From Oscillospiraceae bacterium (GTDB taxonomy: Bacteria; Bacillota; Clostridia; Oscillospirales; Oscillospiraceae): a DNA stretch of 64,000 nucleotides. Within the stretch, counting starts at the first letter, position 1; each line of letters starts with the position of its first letter. The notes beneath the pieces were generated by a model, which saw only the letters and a program-made list of their open reading frames with translations, did no database searches and had not been told where the DNA came from. Shown in pieces: positions 42,151-52,309 of the stretch. Location of the stretch: contig CACWYC010000015.1 of NCBI GenBank assembly GCA_902765025.1, positions 1-64,000 on the forward strand, given 5' to 3'. The translations under genes and the position numbers were made by a program.

Positions 42151-42933
42151 ATGGATTTTAACCCCCAAATGCAGCTTTCCGGGCTGCTGGAATGGATGGC
42201 GGAGCGGATGGCGGCTTGCTATGGCAAAACGGCGGTCATCGGCATCTCCGGCGGCAAGGACTCCAGCGTGACGGCAGCGCTGGCGGCGGCCTGTTACGGC
42301 CGGGACCACGTGTACGGCGTGCTGATGCCCGACGGCGTGCAGCCCGACATCGACTATTCCCAGCAATTGGTGGAGCACTTGCAAATCCCCCACACCACCA
42401 TCAACATCCATGACGCCGTCACCGGCGTGGTGGGCGAGATGGAAAAAGCGGGGCTCACCCCCTCCCGCCAGACGCTGGTGAATCTCCCCAGCCGCATCCG
42501 CATGGCCACGCTGTACGCCGTGGCCCAGAGTTTGGATGGCGGCATCGTCATCAACACCTCCAACCTCAGCGAGGACTGGGTGGGCTACTGCACCGTCTAC
42601 GGCGACAGCGCCGGCGCCTTCTCCCCCCTGGGCATGTACACCACCGAGGAGGTCATCGCCCTGGGCCGGGTGCTGGGCCTGCCGGAGAAATTCCTCATCA
42701 AGCCCCCCTCCGACGGTCTCACCGGCCTCACCGACGAGGACAATCTGGGCTTCACCTACCACGCCGTCAACGAGTATATCCGCCGCGGCGTGGCGGAGCC
42801 GGAGATTAAAGAAAAAATCGACCGCAAACACGCCGCCAGCCGCTTCAAATTCCAGACCCTGCCGGTGTACCAAAACGGCCTGCCCATGGTCATCCCCGAC
42901 GAAACGGATTTCTATAACCCGGAGAAGAAGTAA
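42151..42933 (+). CDS. nadE: NH3-dependent NAD+ synthetase
   Basis: Converts nicotinic acid adenine dinucleotide, ATP and ammonia to NAD+. The 260 residues have the PP-loop SGGKDSSVT (about residue 32), TLVNLPSRIRMATLYAVAQ and NTSNLSEDWVGYCTVYGDSAG. No glutaminase domain is present, so free ammonia is the nitrogen source. ATG at 42151 is set by CCAAGGAGG and lies just after the promoter; in-frame upstream sequence is repeat. Confidence 0.95.
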   Translation: MDFNPQMQLSGLLEWMAERMAACYGKTAVIGISGGKDSSVTAALAAACYGRDHVYGVLMPDGVQPDIDYSQQLVEHLQIPHTTINIHDAVTGVVGEMEKAGLTPSRQTLVNLPSRIRMATLYAVAQSLDGGIVINTSNLSEDWVGYCTVYGDSAGAFSPLGMYTTEEVIALGRVLGLPEKFLIKPPSDGLTGLTDEDNLGFTYHAVNEYIRRGVAEPEIKEKIDRKHAASRFKFQTLPVYQNGLPMVIPDETDFYNPEKK

Positions 42934-42974
42934 AAAATGCGCCGCCCAGGTTTCTACGCAGCGTAGAAAACACC

Positions 42975-43003
42975 TTGACAGCGCCGGGTTGGATTGTTAT
43001 ATT
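42975..43003 (+). promoter_or_regulatory. Promoter of the 43.0-kb small RNA
   Basis: Consensus TTGACA, 17-nt spacer, TATATT. Start near 43010. Confidence 0.8.
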
Positions 43004-43009
43004 GATGAT

Positions 43010-43101
43010 AGAAAAGGCGCTGCCGGTAAACGGTTCAGCCTTTGGTTAAGGATTCATGTAAATAGAACCCGTCACTTGGCAGAGTGGCGGGTTCTTTATT
43101 T
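43010..43101 (+). ncRNA. Small RNA resembling a type I antitoxin RNA (orphan)
   Basis: A strong promoter precedes an RNA of about 92 nt. It begins with a hairpin (AAGGC..TGCCG / CGGTT..GCCTT), then a GGTTAAGGATTC linker, and ends in a 12-bp terminator stem GAACCCGTCACT / AGTGGCGGGTTC with loop TGGCAG and TTTATTT (43065-43101). The same promoter-hairpin-linker-terminator order and nearly the same terminator occur on the minus strand at 11.64-11.74 kb. Such RNAs usually oppose a convergent small toxin gene ending in this terminator; here repeat sequence occupies that place. Confidence 0.7.
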
Positions 43102-43129
43102 GCAATCGTGTGGTTGGTTGCGGGTGGTC

Positions 43130-43310
43130 GTCGATGATGCTTGCCATTCATCTCGCCTTGGCGGTGAGCGTCACTTGGGCACGGGCCGCCGACGCCAGCG
43201 ACGGCCCGCGAGGAACGAGCGGCTGCCGGAACCAGTGCCCTTGGGGTAGTCGTCGGCCCCTACGGTGGGTATCGTTGCCGCCTGCTATCCATCCGCCCTA
43301 AGGCGTTCCC
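43130..43310. repeat. Family B repeat downstream of the 43-kb small RNA
   Basis: An inverted copy of the long B variant seen at 9.89-9.98 kb (CCAGTGCCCTTGGGGTAGTC, arm GTCGGCCCCTACGGTGG near 43250). It sits exactly where a convergent toxin gene would be expected. Confidence 0.75.
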
Positions 43311-43331
43311 CCTCCCTTGCCCCATAAAAGC

Positions 43332-43371
43332 AAAAAGGAAGCGCCCCACTTTCGTGGGGCGCTTCCTTTTT
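43332..43371. terminator. Strong bidirectional terminator
   Basis: AAAAAGGAAGCGCCCCAC pairs perfectly with GTGGGGCGCTTCCTTTTT around TTTC. On the minus strand it can end rnhA transcription; on the plus strand it can end readthrough from nadE. Confidence 0.88.
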
Positions 43372-43518
43372 GTGTGTGTTTGTTAGGAGAGAGAGAAAAT
43401 CACATAAGGAATGGAGTTCCTTTGGATGATGTAATACTACCTTATAAAAATGGCCAAATCTTGAAAATCAAGTGAACAAATTGTAAACGATTTCGCGATT
43501 TTCGTCACATTTTGCCGA
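43372..43518. other. AT-rich island of unknown content
   Basis: About 145 bases markedly poorer in G+C than the surroundings, between the terminator and rnhA. The only frame with a ribosome-like site is seven codons long (MEFLWMM, 43412-43435). I cannot assign a function. Confidence 0.4.
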
Positions 43519-43956
43519 TTATTGGAATTTCTTGCTCTCCGCCACCGCCATTTTGTCGCAGCGGTTGTTCTTCTCGTTGTCGGCGTGGCCCTTTACCCAG
43601 TGGTAGTGCATTTCGTGCTTCTCCACCAGCGGCAGCAGACGCTGCCACAGGTCGGCGTTGAGGGCGGGCTTTTTGTCCGACTTGACCCAGCCCCGGGCCT
43701 GCCAGCCGTAGACCCACCGTTTTTCCAGCGCGTCAATGACATATTTGGAGTCGCTGTACAGTTCCACCACGCAGGGCTCCCGCAGCGCCTCCAACGCGGT
43801 GATGACACCCAGCAGCTCCATGCGGTTATTGGTGGTGTTGGCCTCGCCGCCGGACAGCTCCTTTTCAAAGCCGTTCCATTCCAGAATGGCCCCCCAGCCC
43901 CCCGGGCCGGGATTGCCGCTGCAAGCGCCGTCGGTGTAGATGGTTACGGTTTTCAT
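43519..43956 (-). CDS. rnhA: Ribonuclease HI
   Basis: Cuts the RNA strand of RNA-DNA hybrids. The 145 residues contain the four catalytic acidic positions: YTDGACSGNPGPGGWG (Asp8), RMELLGVITALEAL (Glu47), YSDSKYVIDALEKRW (Asp69) and GHADNEKNNRCDKMA (Asp123), plus the basic protrusion GWQARGWVKSDKKP. ATG at 43956 follows AAGGAGCC. Monocistronic, with family A repeats upstream. Confidence 0.96.
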   Translation of the reverse strand: MKTVTIYTDGACSGNPGPGGWGAILEWNGFEKELSGGEANTTNNRMELLGVITALEALREPCVVELYSDSKYVIDALEKRWVYGWQARGWVKSDKKPALNADLWQRLLPLVEKHEMHYHWVKGHADNEKNNRCDKMAVAESKKFQ

Positions 43957-43984
43957 AAATGGCTCCTTGGGGTGTGGAAAAATC

Positions 43985-44340
43985 GCCTTCCCCTTGGGGG
44001 GAAGGTGGCACGGCCCAACGGGCCGTGACGGATGAGGGGGCGATGACCGAAAGCTTTCCGCAAAATCGCCCCCTCATTCCCCCCAGTGTGCGCACTGGGG
44101 TACCTTCCCCCCGAGGGGAAGGCGGGGCGGTTTTTGTTCTCGTTTGCCATTCAACCGGCCCCTGGCGGAAATCGTTACCTGGGCACGGGCCGCCGGGTCG
44201 TCGGCCCCTACGGTGGGTGTCGTTATCGCTCGCCATGCAACCGGCGTTGGGGGTATTGTTACCGGGTTTGGCGGGACACATAGGTCCCGCCCTACGATGT
44301 GATTCGCCGCCGTTTGCCATGCAACCCGGCCTTGGCGGTG
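43985..44340. repeat. Family A pair and B repeats between trmO and rnhA
   Basis: A full inverted family A pair at about 43990-44122: CTTCCCCTTGGGGGGAAGG, CGGCCCAACGGGCCG hairpin, GAAAGCTTTCCG centre, GTGTGCGCAC hairpin, inverted arm. Family B units follow near 44190-44215 and 44265-44296. Confidence 0.8.
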
Positions 44341-44344
44341 GTCG

Positions 44345-45013
44345 TTACCGCTGCTCCACGCACAGCACCACCGCCACGCCGTCCTCCACCCGGAACGTCA
44401 CGTTCCATTTGCCGTAGGTCAGACCGTATTCCCGGTTTGGGTCGTGCTGATACCGGGGCCGGGGGTCGCCGGCGAGGACGTCCGTCAGGCCGGGGAGGTC
44501 ATTTGCCAGCATTTCCGCCAGCTCCGGCCGGATTTCCACTGCCAGGGGATGGTGGGCCAAGCCCTCCGTCCAGCCCGATGTGGCCTCCGGGTGGCTGTCG
44601 CAGTAGGGCAGATAGGGCTTGATGTCCAGGATGGGGGTGCCGTCCACCAGGTCGGCCCCGGCGATGTGGAGCACCGGGCCCTCCGCCGTCAGTTCCACCC
44701 CCTCCAGGGCCACGCAGGAAAGGCCGATGGGATTGGGCCGGTAGGGGGAGCGGGTGGCGAACACGCCCATGCGCTCATTGCCCCCCAGCCGGGGCGGGCG
44801 GACGGTGGGGCTCCAGGGGCGGTCGCCGTTGCGGTCAAACTGCCAGATGAGCCAGATATGGCTGAACCCCTCCAACCCCCGGACGGCGTCGGCGCTGCGA
44901 TACGCCGGCTCGAACACCACCTCTCCCCTGCTGCGGGCCAAACCGCTCTGCCGGGGGGTGCCGAATTTCTCGGCGTAGGGCGTCCGCACCCGGGCAATCA
45001 CCTCAACGTTCAC
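44345..45013 (-). CDS. trmO: tRNA N6-methyltransferase TrmO (TsaA/YaeB family)
   Basis: SAM-dependent enzyme that methylates N6-threonylcarbamoyladenosine-37 of certain tRNAs. The 222 residues show the beta-barrel TrmO domain (FGTPRQSGLARSRGEVVFEPAY; LEGFSHIWLIWQFD; GVFATRSPYRPNPIGLSCVALEGVE; DGTPILDIKPYLPYCDS) and the small C-terminal domain including DPRPRY. It overlaps the preceding membrane protein gene by 11 bp and probably belongs to the gyrA transcript. Confidence 0.94.
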   Translation of the reverse strand: MNVEVIARVRTPYAEKFGTPRQSGLARSRGEVVFEPAYRSADAVRGLEGFSHIWLIWQFDRNGDRPWSPTVRPPRLGGNERMGVFATRSPYRPNPIGLSCVALEGVELTAEGPVLHIAGADLVDGTPILDIKPYLPYCDSHPEATSGWTEGLAHHPLAVEIRPELAEMLANDLPGLTDVLAGDPRPRYQHDPNREYGLTYGKWNVTFRVEDGVAVVLCVEQR

Positions 45014-45344
45014 GGCGGTGGGTGTCGGTCAGGTGGGCGCGGATGTCTTTCGGCAGCAGCAACAGCCGGTAAATCTCCCCCGCCACCGCCAGCAGCAGAT
45101 AGGCCACCACAATCCATACATTCTGATAGCGGCTGGTCAGCAAAAACATGGTGATAAGCGCGATGAGCAGCACATAATTCACGCTGGCGCTCTTGGCATC
45201 CGCCGCCTGCAATGCCTCGGATTTCAGATAAATCACCTTATTATAGGTGAACTCCGCCGAGGCCGCGCCGTTGCGGTAGAGATTTTTCATAAAATACTGC
45301 CATCGGGTCAATGGCACGTAGGCTTCACGGGGTGCGCTGGCCAT
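45003..45344 (-). CDS. Small membrane protein of unknown function
   Basis: A 113-residue protein with two adjacent hydrophobic segments (about 56-71 and 75-92) between a basic N-terminal soluble part and a charged tail. I do not recognise a family. It starts 3 bp after the gyrA stop and overlaps trmO by 11 bp, so it is transcribed with them. The stable coupling argues that it is a real gene. Confidence 0.75.
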   Translation of the reverse strand: MASAPREAYVPLTRWQYFMKNLYRNGAASAEFTYNKVIYLKSEALQAADAKSASVNYVLLIALITMFLLTSRYQNVWIVVAYLLLAVAGEIYRLLLLPKDIRAHLTDTHRRER

Positions 45345-45347
45345 AGG

Positions 45348-47831
<2,484 letters not shown>

Positions 47832-47864
47832 ACAGCGGTACTCCTTTCGGGAAGCTGGGTGCTT

Positions 47865-48190
47865 GTCGCCCCCTCATCCGGCCCCGCGGGGCCACCTTCC
47901 CCCCAAGGGGAAGGCGGGGACGATAAGATAAAACTTTTCACAGCCTTCCCCCTGGGGGGAAGGTACCCCAGTGCGCACACTGGGGGGAATGAGGGGGCGT
48001 GCGGGCACAGCGCCGCCTGTGGCGGATGAAGCGTGCCCGCCGCAAGGCAGCGGCCCGATTTTCACGGCCCGAAGGGTCTGAAAATCGGTTTGCCGCAACG
48101 AGAGCACGAAATATTTCGGAAAGTTGCCAATCGTCGCCCCCTCATCTGTCACGGCCTTTACAGGCCGCGCCACCTTCCCCCCCAGGGGAA
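47865..48190. repeat. Family A composite element between gyrA and the DUF559 gene
   Basis: Contains, inverted, the composite element seen at 17.97-18.24 kb, with its GTGCGCAC hairpin, the shared block of about 110 bases (about 47995-48115), GGCC hairpin and CTTCCCC arms, plus a further arm near 47895 joined by GATAAGATAAAAC. It interrupts the gyrB-gyrA operon. Confidence 0.8.
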
Positions 48191-48732
48191 GGCGGGGACG
48201 ATAAAATAAAAGGTATCACAGCCTTCCCCCTGGGGGGAAGGTGGCGGCGAAGCCGACGGATGAGGGGGCGATATGCTCCCAAATGTCTTGACATACGCCC
48301 TCAAAATTTGTTTTTATCAGCCAATTTGAATAGCGAAGTACTGTCAGCCCACGGCTGCGAAGGTAAGCGTCTCGTTCCTCGTCTGCCGCTTTCTGCTGCG
48401 GTTCTTCATGCTGTGAGCCGTCCAGTTCAATAACCAACTTTGCCGACGCACAGTAAAAATCCACGATATAGCCGCCCAGCGGCTTCTGGCGACGCACGGT
48501 GACTGGCAATTTCTTCAGAAAATCGTACCACAGGACACGCTCCTCCGGCGTCATGTATTTTCGGAGCGTTTGTGCGCTGGGGGTCAGGGCATGCTGTCCC
48601 GACTTGGGCATAACGGTACTCCTTTCGGAAAGCTGGGTGCTTCTCGCCCCCTCATCCGGCCCTGCGGGGCCACCTTCCCCCCAAGGGGAAGGCAGGGACG
48701 ATAAAATAAAACGTATCACAGCCTTCCCCCCA
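48172..48732. mobile_element. Putative DUF559 cassette bounded by direct repeats
   Basis: Two direct copies of about 60 bases (48172-48232 and 48672-48732; CTTCCCC palindrome, GGGACGATAAAATAAAA, TATCACAGCCTTCCCC) are exactly 500 bp apart and differ at only a few positions. Between them is the DUF559 gene. The ribosome-site block of the DUF559 gene (48609-48735) is also nearly identical to that of gyrA (47829-47950). This looks like a repeat-mediated duplication or insertion; mobility is inference. Confidence 0.55.
48216..48611 (-). CDS. DUF559 domain endonuclease-like protein
   Basis: A 131-residue protein of the DUF559/Vsr-like endonuclease superfamily. The core runs about 16-114 (MTPEERVLWYDFLKK; RRQKPLGGYIVDFYC; KLVIELDGSQH; LRSRGLTVLRYSNWLIKTNFEGVC), with candidate metal ligands Asp51, Glu62, Asp64 and His68. 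The last 17 residues (after WEHI) are encoded by a downstream repeat and are not part of the family fold. ATG at 48611 follows AAAGGAGTACCG, shared with gyrA. It sits between gyrB and gyrA, where no such gene is expected. Target unknown. Confidence 0.85.
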   Translation of the reverse strand: MPKSGQHALTPSAQTLRKYMTPEERVLWYDFLKKLPVTVRRQKPLGGYIVDFYCASAKLVIELDGSQHEEPQQKAADEERDAYLRSRGLTVLRYSNWLIKTNFEGVCQDIWEHIAPSSVGFAATFPPGGRL

Positions 48733-48745
48733 AGGGGAAGGCGAG
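48640..48745. repeat. Family A repeats between gyrB and the DUF559 gene
   Basis: One inverted arm with a GGCCCTGCGGGGCC hairpin, the GACGATAAAATAAAA linker, then a second CTTCCCCCCAAGGGGAAGG palindrome ending just after the gyrB stop. Confidence 0.8.
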
Positions 48746-48751
48746 GACTTA

Positions 48752-50701
48752 TCAATAATCCAAATTCACCGCGTACTGGGCGTTTTTCTCGATCCATTCC
48801 TTCCGCGGCTCCACCTTTTCGCCCATTAAGACGGTGAAGATGGCGTCGGCCCGGAGGGCGTCGTCCATGGTGATGCGGCGCAGGGTGCGGGTGGTGGGGT
48901 CCATGGTGGTCTCCCACAGCTCGTGGGGGTTCATCTCGCCCAGACCCTTGAAGCGGCTGATGTCCACCTTGGCGTCGGGGTTGTCGCCCCGCATTTCGGC
49001 GGACACGCGGTCCCGCTCCTCGTCGGAGAAGGCCACCCGCTGCTGCCTGCCCCGGGTCAATTTATAGAGGGGCGGCACGGCGGAGTAGACGTACCCCTCC
49101 TCGATGAGGGGCCGCATGAAGCGGAAGAAGAACGTCAGCAGCAGCGTGCGGATATGGCTGCCGTCCACATCGGCATCGGCCATGATGATGACCTTGTGAT
49201 ACCGCAGGCGGTTCAAATCAAACTCGTCGCCGATGCCGGCGCCCAGGGCGGTAATGACGGGCTGCAGCTTGTCGTTGCCGTACACCTTGTCGGCCCGGGC
49301 CTTCTCCACGTTCAGCATCTTGCCCCACAGCGGCAGTATGGCCTGGAACCGGCTGTCCCGGCCTTGCGTGGCGGAGCCCCCTGCGGAGTCGCCCTCCACG
49401 ATGTAGATCTCCGTCAGCTCCGGGTTATTCTCGTTGCAGTCCCGCAGCTTGTCGGGCATGGCCGCGCCGCCCAGGGCCGTTTTCCGGCGGATGGACTCAC
49501 GGGCCTTTCGGGCGGCCTCACGGGCCCGGTTGGCGGTGAGGGCCTTGTCCAGAATGGTGCGGGCCACGGCGGGATGCTCCTCCAGATAGACCATCAGCTG
49601 GTCGGACACCAGCTGATCCACCAGCGTGCGGATATAGGCGTTGCCCAGCTTATCCTTGGTCTGGCCCTCAAACTGGGCCTCCGTCAGCTTCACGGAGATG
49701 ACGGCGGTGATGCCCTCCCGGCAGTCCTCGCCGGACACCTTCACGTCGCTGTCCTTCAGCATGCCGTATTTCAGGCCATAGGCGTTCAGCACTCTCGTCA
49801 GGGCCGTCTTGAAGCCGGTTTCGTGCATACCGCCGCCGGGGGTGTGGATGTCGTTGGCGAAGGAGACAAGGGTCTCGTTGTAGCCGTCGTTATACTGCAT
49901 GGCCACCTCGGCGGTGGCGTCGTCCTTGGCCCCGGCGATATAGATCACGTCCTCGTGGAGGGCGGTCTTGTTGCGGTTGATATAGGTGACGAACTCCCGG
50001 ATGCCGCCTTCATAGCACATGGTGTCGCTCTGGGGCAGGCCGGGCCGGTCGTCACGGATGGAAATGCGCAGCCCGGCGTTCAAAAACGCCTGTTCCCGCA
50101 TGCGGGTGTGGAGGGTCTCATACTCGTATTCCAACGTGTCAAACATCTCCGGGTCGGGCTTGAAGGTGACGGTGGTGCCGGTGTGGTCGGTGGTGCCCAC
50201 CACGTGCATCTCCTCGGTGATGTGGCCACGGGAAAAGGCCATCTGGTGGATTTTGCCGTCCCGGTGTACCTGCACGGTGAGCCATTCCGACAGGGCGTTC
50301 ACCACGCTGGCGCCCACGCCGTGGAGGCCGCCGGACACCTTGTAGCCCCCGCCGCCGAACTTGCCGCCGGCGTGGAGCACGGTGAACACCACCTCCAGGG
50401 CGGGGCGCCCCGTCTGGGGCTGGATGTCCACGGGGATGCCCCGGCCGTTGTCGGTGACGGTGATGGTGTTGCCGGGGTTGATGGTGACGGTGATGTCGGT
50501 GCAGTACCCCGCCAGGGCCTCGTCGATGGAGTTGTCCACGATTTCATACACCAGATGGTGGAGGCCGCTGGCGCTGGTGGAGCCGATGTACATGCCGGGC
50601 CGCTTCCGCACGGCCTCCAAGCCCTCCAGCACCTGGATTTCCGAGCCGCCGTATTCCGTGTCCACGGCGGTGGTCTTTTCCAATTCCAAACTTTCGCTCA
50701 T
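48752..50701 (-). CDS. gyrB: DNA gyrase subunit B
   Basis: ATPase subunit of gyrase. The 649 residues hold the GHKL ATPase motifs (EIVDNSIDEALAGYC, TDNGRGIPVD, GLHGVGASVVNALS), the transducer, and the TOPRIM domain (EIYIVEGDSAGGSATQGRD; IIMADADVDGSHIRTLLLTFFFR), and a C-terminal FKGLGEMNPHELWETTMDP. It overlaps remB by 4 bp. Its normal operon partner gyrA lies 0.9 kb further on because of the repeat and DUF559 insertion. Confidence 0.98.
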   Translation of the reverse strand: MSESLELEKTTAVDTEYGGSEIQVLEGLEAVRKRPGMYIGSTSASGLHHLVYEIVDNSIDEALAGYCTDITVTINPGNTITVTDNGRGIPVDIQPQTGRPALEVVFTVLHAGGKFGGGGYKVSGGLHGVGASVVNALSEWLTVQVHRDGKIHQMAFSRGHITEEMHVVGTTDHTGTTVTFKPDPEMFDTLEYEYETLHTRMREQAFLNAGLRISIRDDRPGLPQSDTMCYEGGIREFVTYINRNKTALHEDVIYIAGAKDDATAEVAMQYNDGYNETLVSFANDIHTPGGGMHETGFKTALTRVLNAYGLKYGMLKDSDVKVSGEDCREGITAVISVKLTEAQFEGQTKDKLGNAYIRTLVDQLVSDQLMVYLEEHPAVARTILDKALTANRAREAARKARESIRRKTALGGAAMPDKLRDCNENNPELTEIYIVEGDSAGGSATQGRDSRFQAILPLWGKMLNVEKARADKVYGNDKLQPVITALGAGIGDEFDLNRLRYHKVIIMADADVDGSHIRTLLLTFFFRFMRPLIEEGYVYSAVPPLYKLTRGRQQRVAFSDEERDRVSAEMRGDNPDAKVDISRFKGLGEMNPHELWETTMDPTTRTLRRITMDDALRADAIFTVLMGEKVEPRKEWIEKNAQYAVNLDY

Positions 50702-50967
50702 AGTATTTCTCCTTCTCCGCTGCGGCGCTGCAGCGTTTGGGCATTCAACTGGGATAGATAGATGATTTGCTTATGGTAAGGGTGGTCGCAGAGGATGAAG
50801 CTGCGGGGAATATCCTCGCAGGCGCTCTGCACCACGCCGTCCTCCTCCGCGGAGCGCAAAAAGGCCCGGGTGTCTTTGGCGGTGGAGGTGTTGTCCAGGT
50901 CAAAGATGCCGATGATGCGCTTTTTCTCCAGCATCACGTTCTGGCCGATGTGGAGGTAGCCTTTCAC
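50698..50967 (-). CDS. remB: Extracellular matrix regulator RemB family (DUF370)
   Basis: An 89-residue homologue of Bacillus RemB/YaaB, found between recF and gyrB in many Firmicutes; the paralogue RemA is a DNA-binding matrix-gene activator. The core MLEKKRIIGIFDLDNTSTAKDTRAFL and SFILCDHPYHKQIIYLSQLNAQTLQRR match. It overlaps recF and gyrB by 4 bp each, so it is translated in series. Its exact role is unknown. Confidence 0.88.
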   Translation of the reverse strand: MKGYLHIGQNVMLEKKRIIGIFDLDNTSTAKDTRAFLRSAEEDGVVQSACEDIPRSFILCDHPYHKQIIYLSQLNAQTLQRRSGEGEIL

Positions 50968-52067
50968 ACCACCGCCCCCTCTCGGATGTGGAACACCCTG
51001 CCCCCCACCAGACTCTCCAATCGGTCGGCCTCGCAGCAGGTAATCAAAATCTGGCCTCCGGCAATGCGGTTTAAGACAAATTCCTGCCGCTGGGGGTCCA
51101 ATTCCGACAAAACGTCGTCCAGCAGCATCACCGGGTGTTCCCCGAAGGTGTTTTTATGGATCTCCCGCTCCGCCAGCTTCAGGGCCAGCGCCGCCGTCCG
51201 CACCTGCCCCTGGGAGCAGTACTGCCGGGCGCTGCGTCCGTTGACCCACACCTCGAAATCGTCCTTGTGGGGGCCGGACAGGCACAGGCGGCTGGCGATC
51301 TCCGCGTCGTAATGGCTGCGCTGGTGGGCGGTGAGGGCGCTGTAAATGGTGTCCGTGGGGGCCAGGGGATCGTCGATGGTGGACACGGTGCGGTATTGGA
51401 GGGCAAGCTGCTCCCTGCCGCCGCTGCACTGGCTGTGGGCCTGGGCGGCGTACTCGTGGAGGGCAGCACAAAACCGGGCGCGGTAGTGGATCAGCACCGC
51501 GCCCACCTGGCACAGCCGCTCGTTGAACTCCGGCAGCGTGTCCAAAAGGCCGGGGTAGTCCTGGCTGTCCCGGAGAATCCGGGTCTTGTGGTCGTAGAGC
51601 CGGGTGTACTCGCTGAGGGCCTCGGCGTACCGGGGCCGCAGCTGGCAAAGACTCATGTCCATAAACCGCCGCCGTGCCGCCGCGCCGTCCCGGATGAGGT
51701 ACAAATCGTCGGGCGAGAAGTACACCGTCCGCAGCACGTCGGAGAGGTCGGCGTTGGTCTTGGCGGCCACGCCGTTGACGGTCATCTTCCGCCGCTTGCC
51801 CCGGTAGAGCTCGATGCGGGTCACAAAGTCCCTGTCCCGGCTGTGGATGGTGCCCTGCACCAGGGCAGCGTCCCGGTCAAAGCCCATCAGCTCCCGGTCA
51901 GACCGGGCCCGGGGGCTCTTGCCGCAGCTTAAATAGACGCAGGCCTCCAGAAGATTGGTCTTGCCCTGGGCGTTCTCGCCGTAAATCACGTTGCTTTTGC
52001 CGTCAAAGGTGACGGTCTGTTCCCCGTAATTTCGCCACCCGGCCAGGGTCAGGCTGTCAAGGCGCAT
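50964..52067 (-). CDS. recF: DNA replication and repair protein RecF
   Basis: ABC-type ATPase that helps load RecA at gaps. The 367 residues show Walker A GENAQGKTN (about residue 35), the family segment RSDRELMGFD, the signature-like SQGQVRTAALALKLAE near 300 and Walker B LLDDVLSELD near 325. It overlaps yaaA by 11 bp and remB by 4 bp within the origin operon. Confidence 0.96.
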   Translation of the reverse strand: MRLDSLTLAGWRNYGEQTVTFDGKSNVIYGENAQGKTNLLEACVYLSCGKSPRARSDRELMGFDRDAALVQGTIHSRDRDFVTRIELYRGKRRKMTVNGVAAKTNADLSDVLRTVYFSPDDLYLIRDGAAARRRFMDMSLCQLRPRYAEALSEYTRLYDHKTRILRDSQDYPGLLDTLPEFNERLCQVGAVLIHYRARFCAALHEYAAQAHSQCSGGREQLALQYRTVSTIDDPLAPTDTIYSALTAHQRSHYDAEIASRLCLSGPHKDDFEVWVNGRSARQYCSQGQVRTAALALKLAEREIHKNTFGEHPVMLLDDVLSELDPQRQEFVLNRIAGGQILITCCEADRLESLVGGRVFHIREGAVV

Positions 52068-52272
52068 AGCTGACGGTCAGTTCCCGGCCGGCAAAGGCCA
52101 CCACGTCGCCGGGGCGGATTTTCTTTCCCCGCTGGGTGCAGACGTCGCCGTTGACGGCCACCTGCCCCTCCTGAATCAGCACCTTGGCCTCCCCGCCGGT
52201 GGCGGTAAGGGCGGCCAGCTTCAGCAGGTCCTGGAGCTTGATGTATTCTGTTGTGATGGGAATGGTAGTCAT
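52057..52272 (-). CDS. yaaA: S4 domain RNA-binding protein YaaA
   Basis: A 71-residue S4-like protein (RlbA type) found between dnaN and recF in Firmicutes and implicated in ribosome assembly. The S4 pattern IKLQDLLKLAALTATGGEAKVLIQEGQVAVNGDVCTQRGKKIRPGDVV is clear. It starts the yaaA-recF-remB-gyrB transcript, which here is separated from dnaN by 0.44 kb of repeats. Confidence 0.93.
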   Translation of the reverse strand: MTTIPITTEYIKLQDLLKLAALTATGGEAKVLIQEGQVAVNGDVCTQRGKKIRPGDVVAFAGRELTVSYAP

Positions 52273-52309
52273 AGTGTTGTTCCTTTTAATGAAGAGTGAA
52301 GGTATCGTT

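Noticed and set aside
47865..48745. Insertion sequence in gyrB-gyrA
   Set aside because: No transposase is present; the only gene is the DUF559 endonuclease, so I call it a putative cassette rather than an IS.
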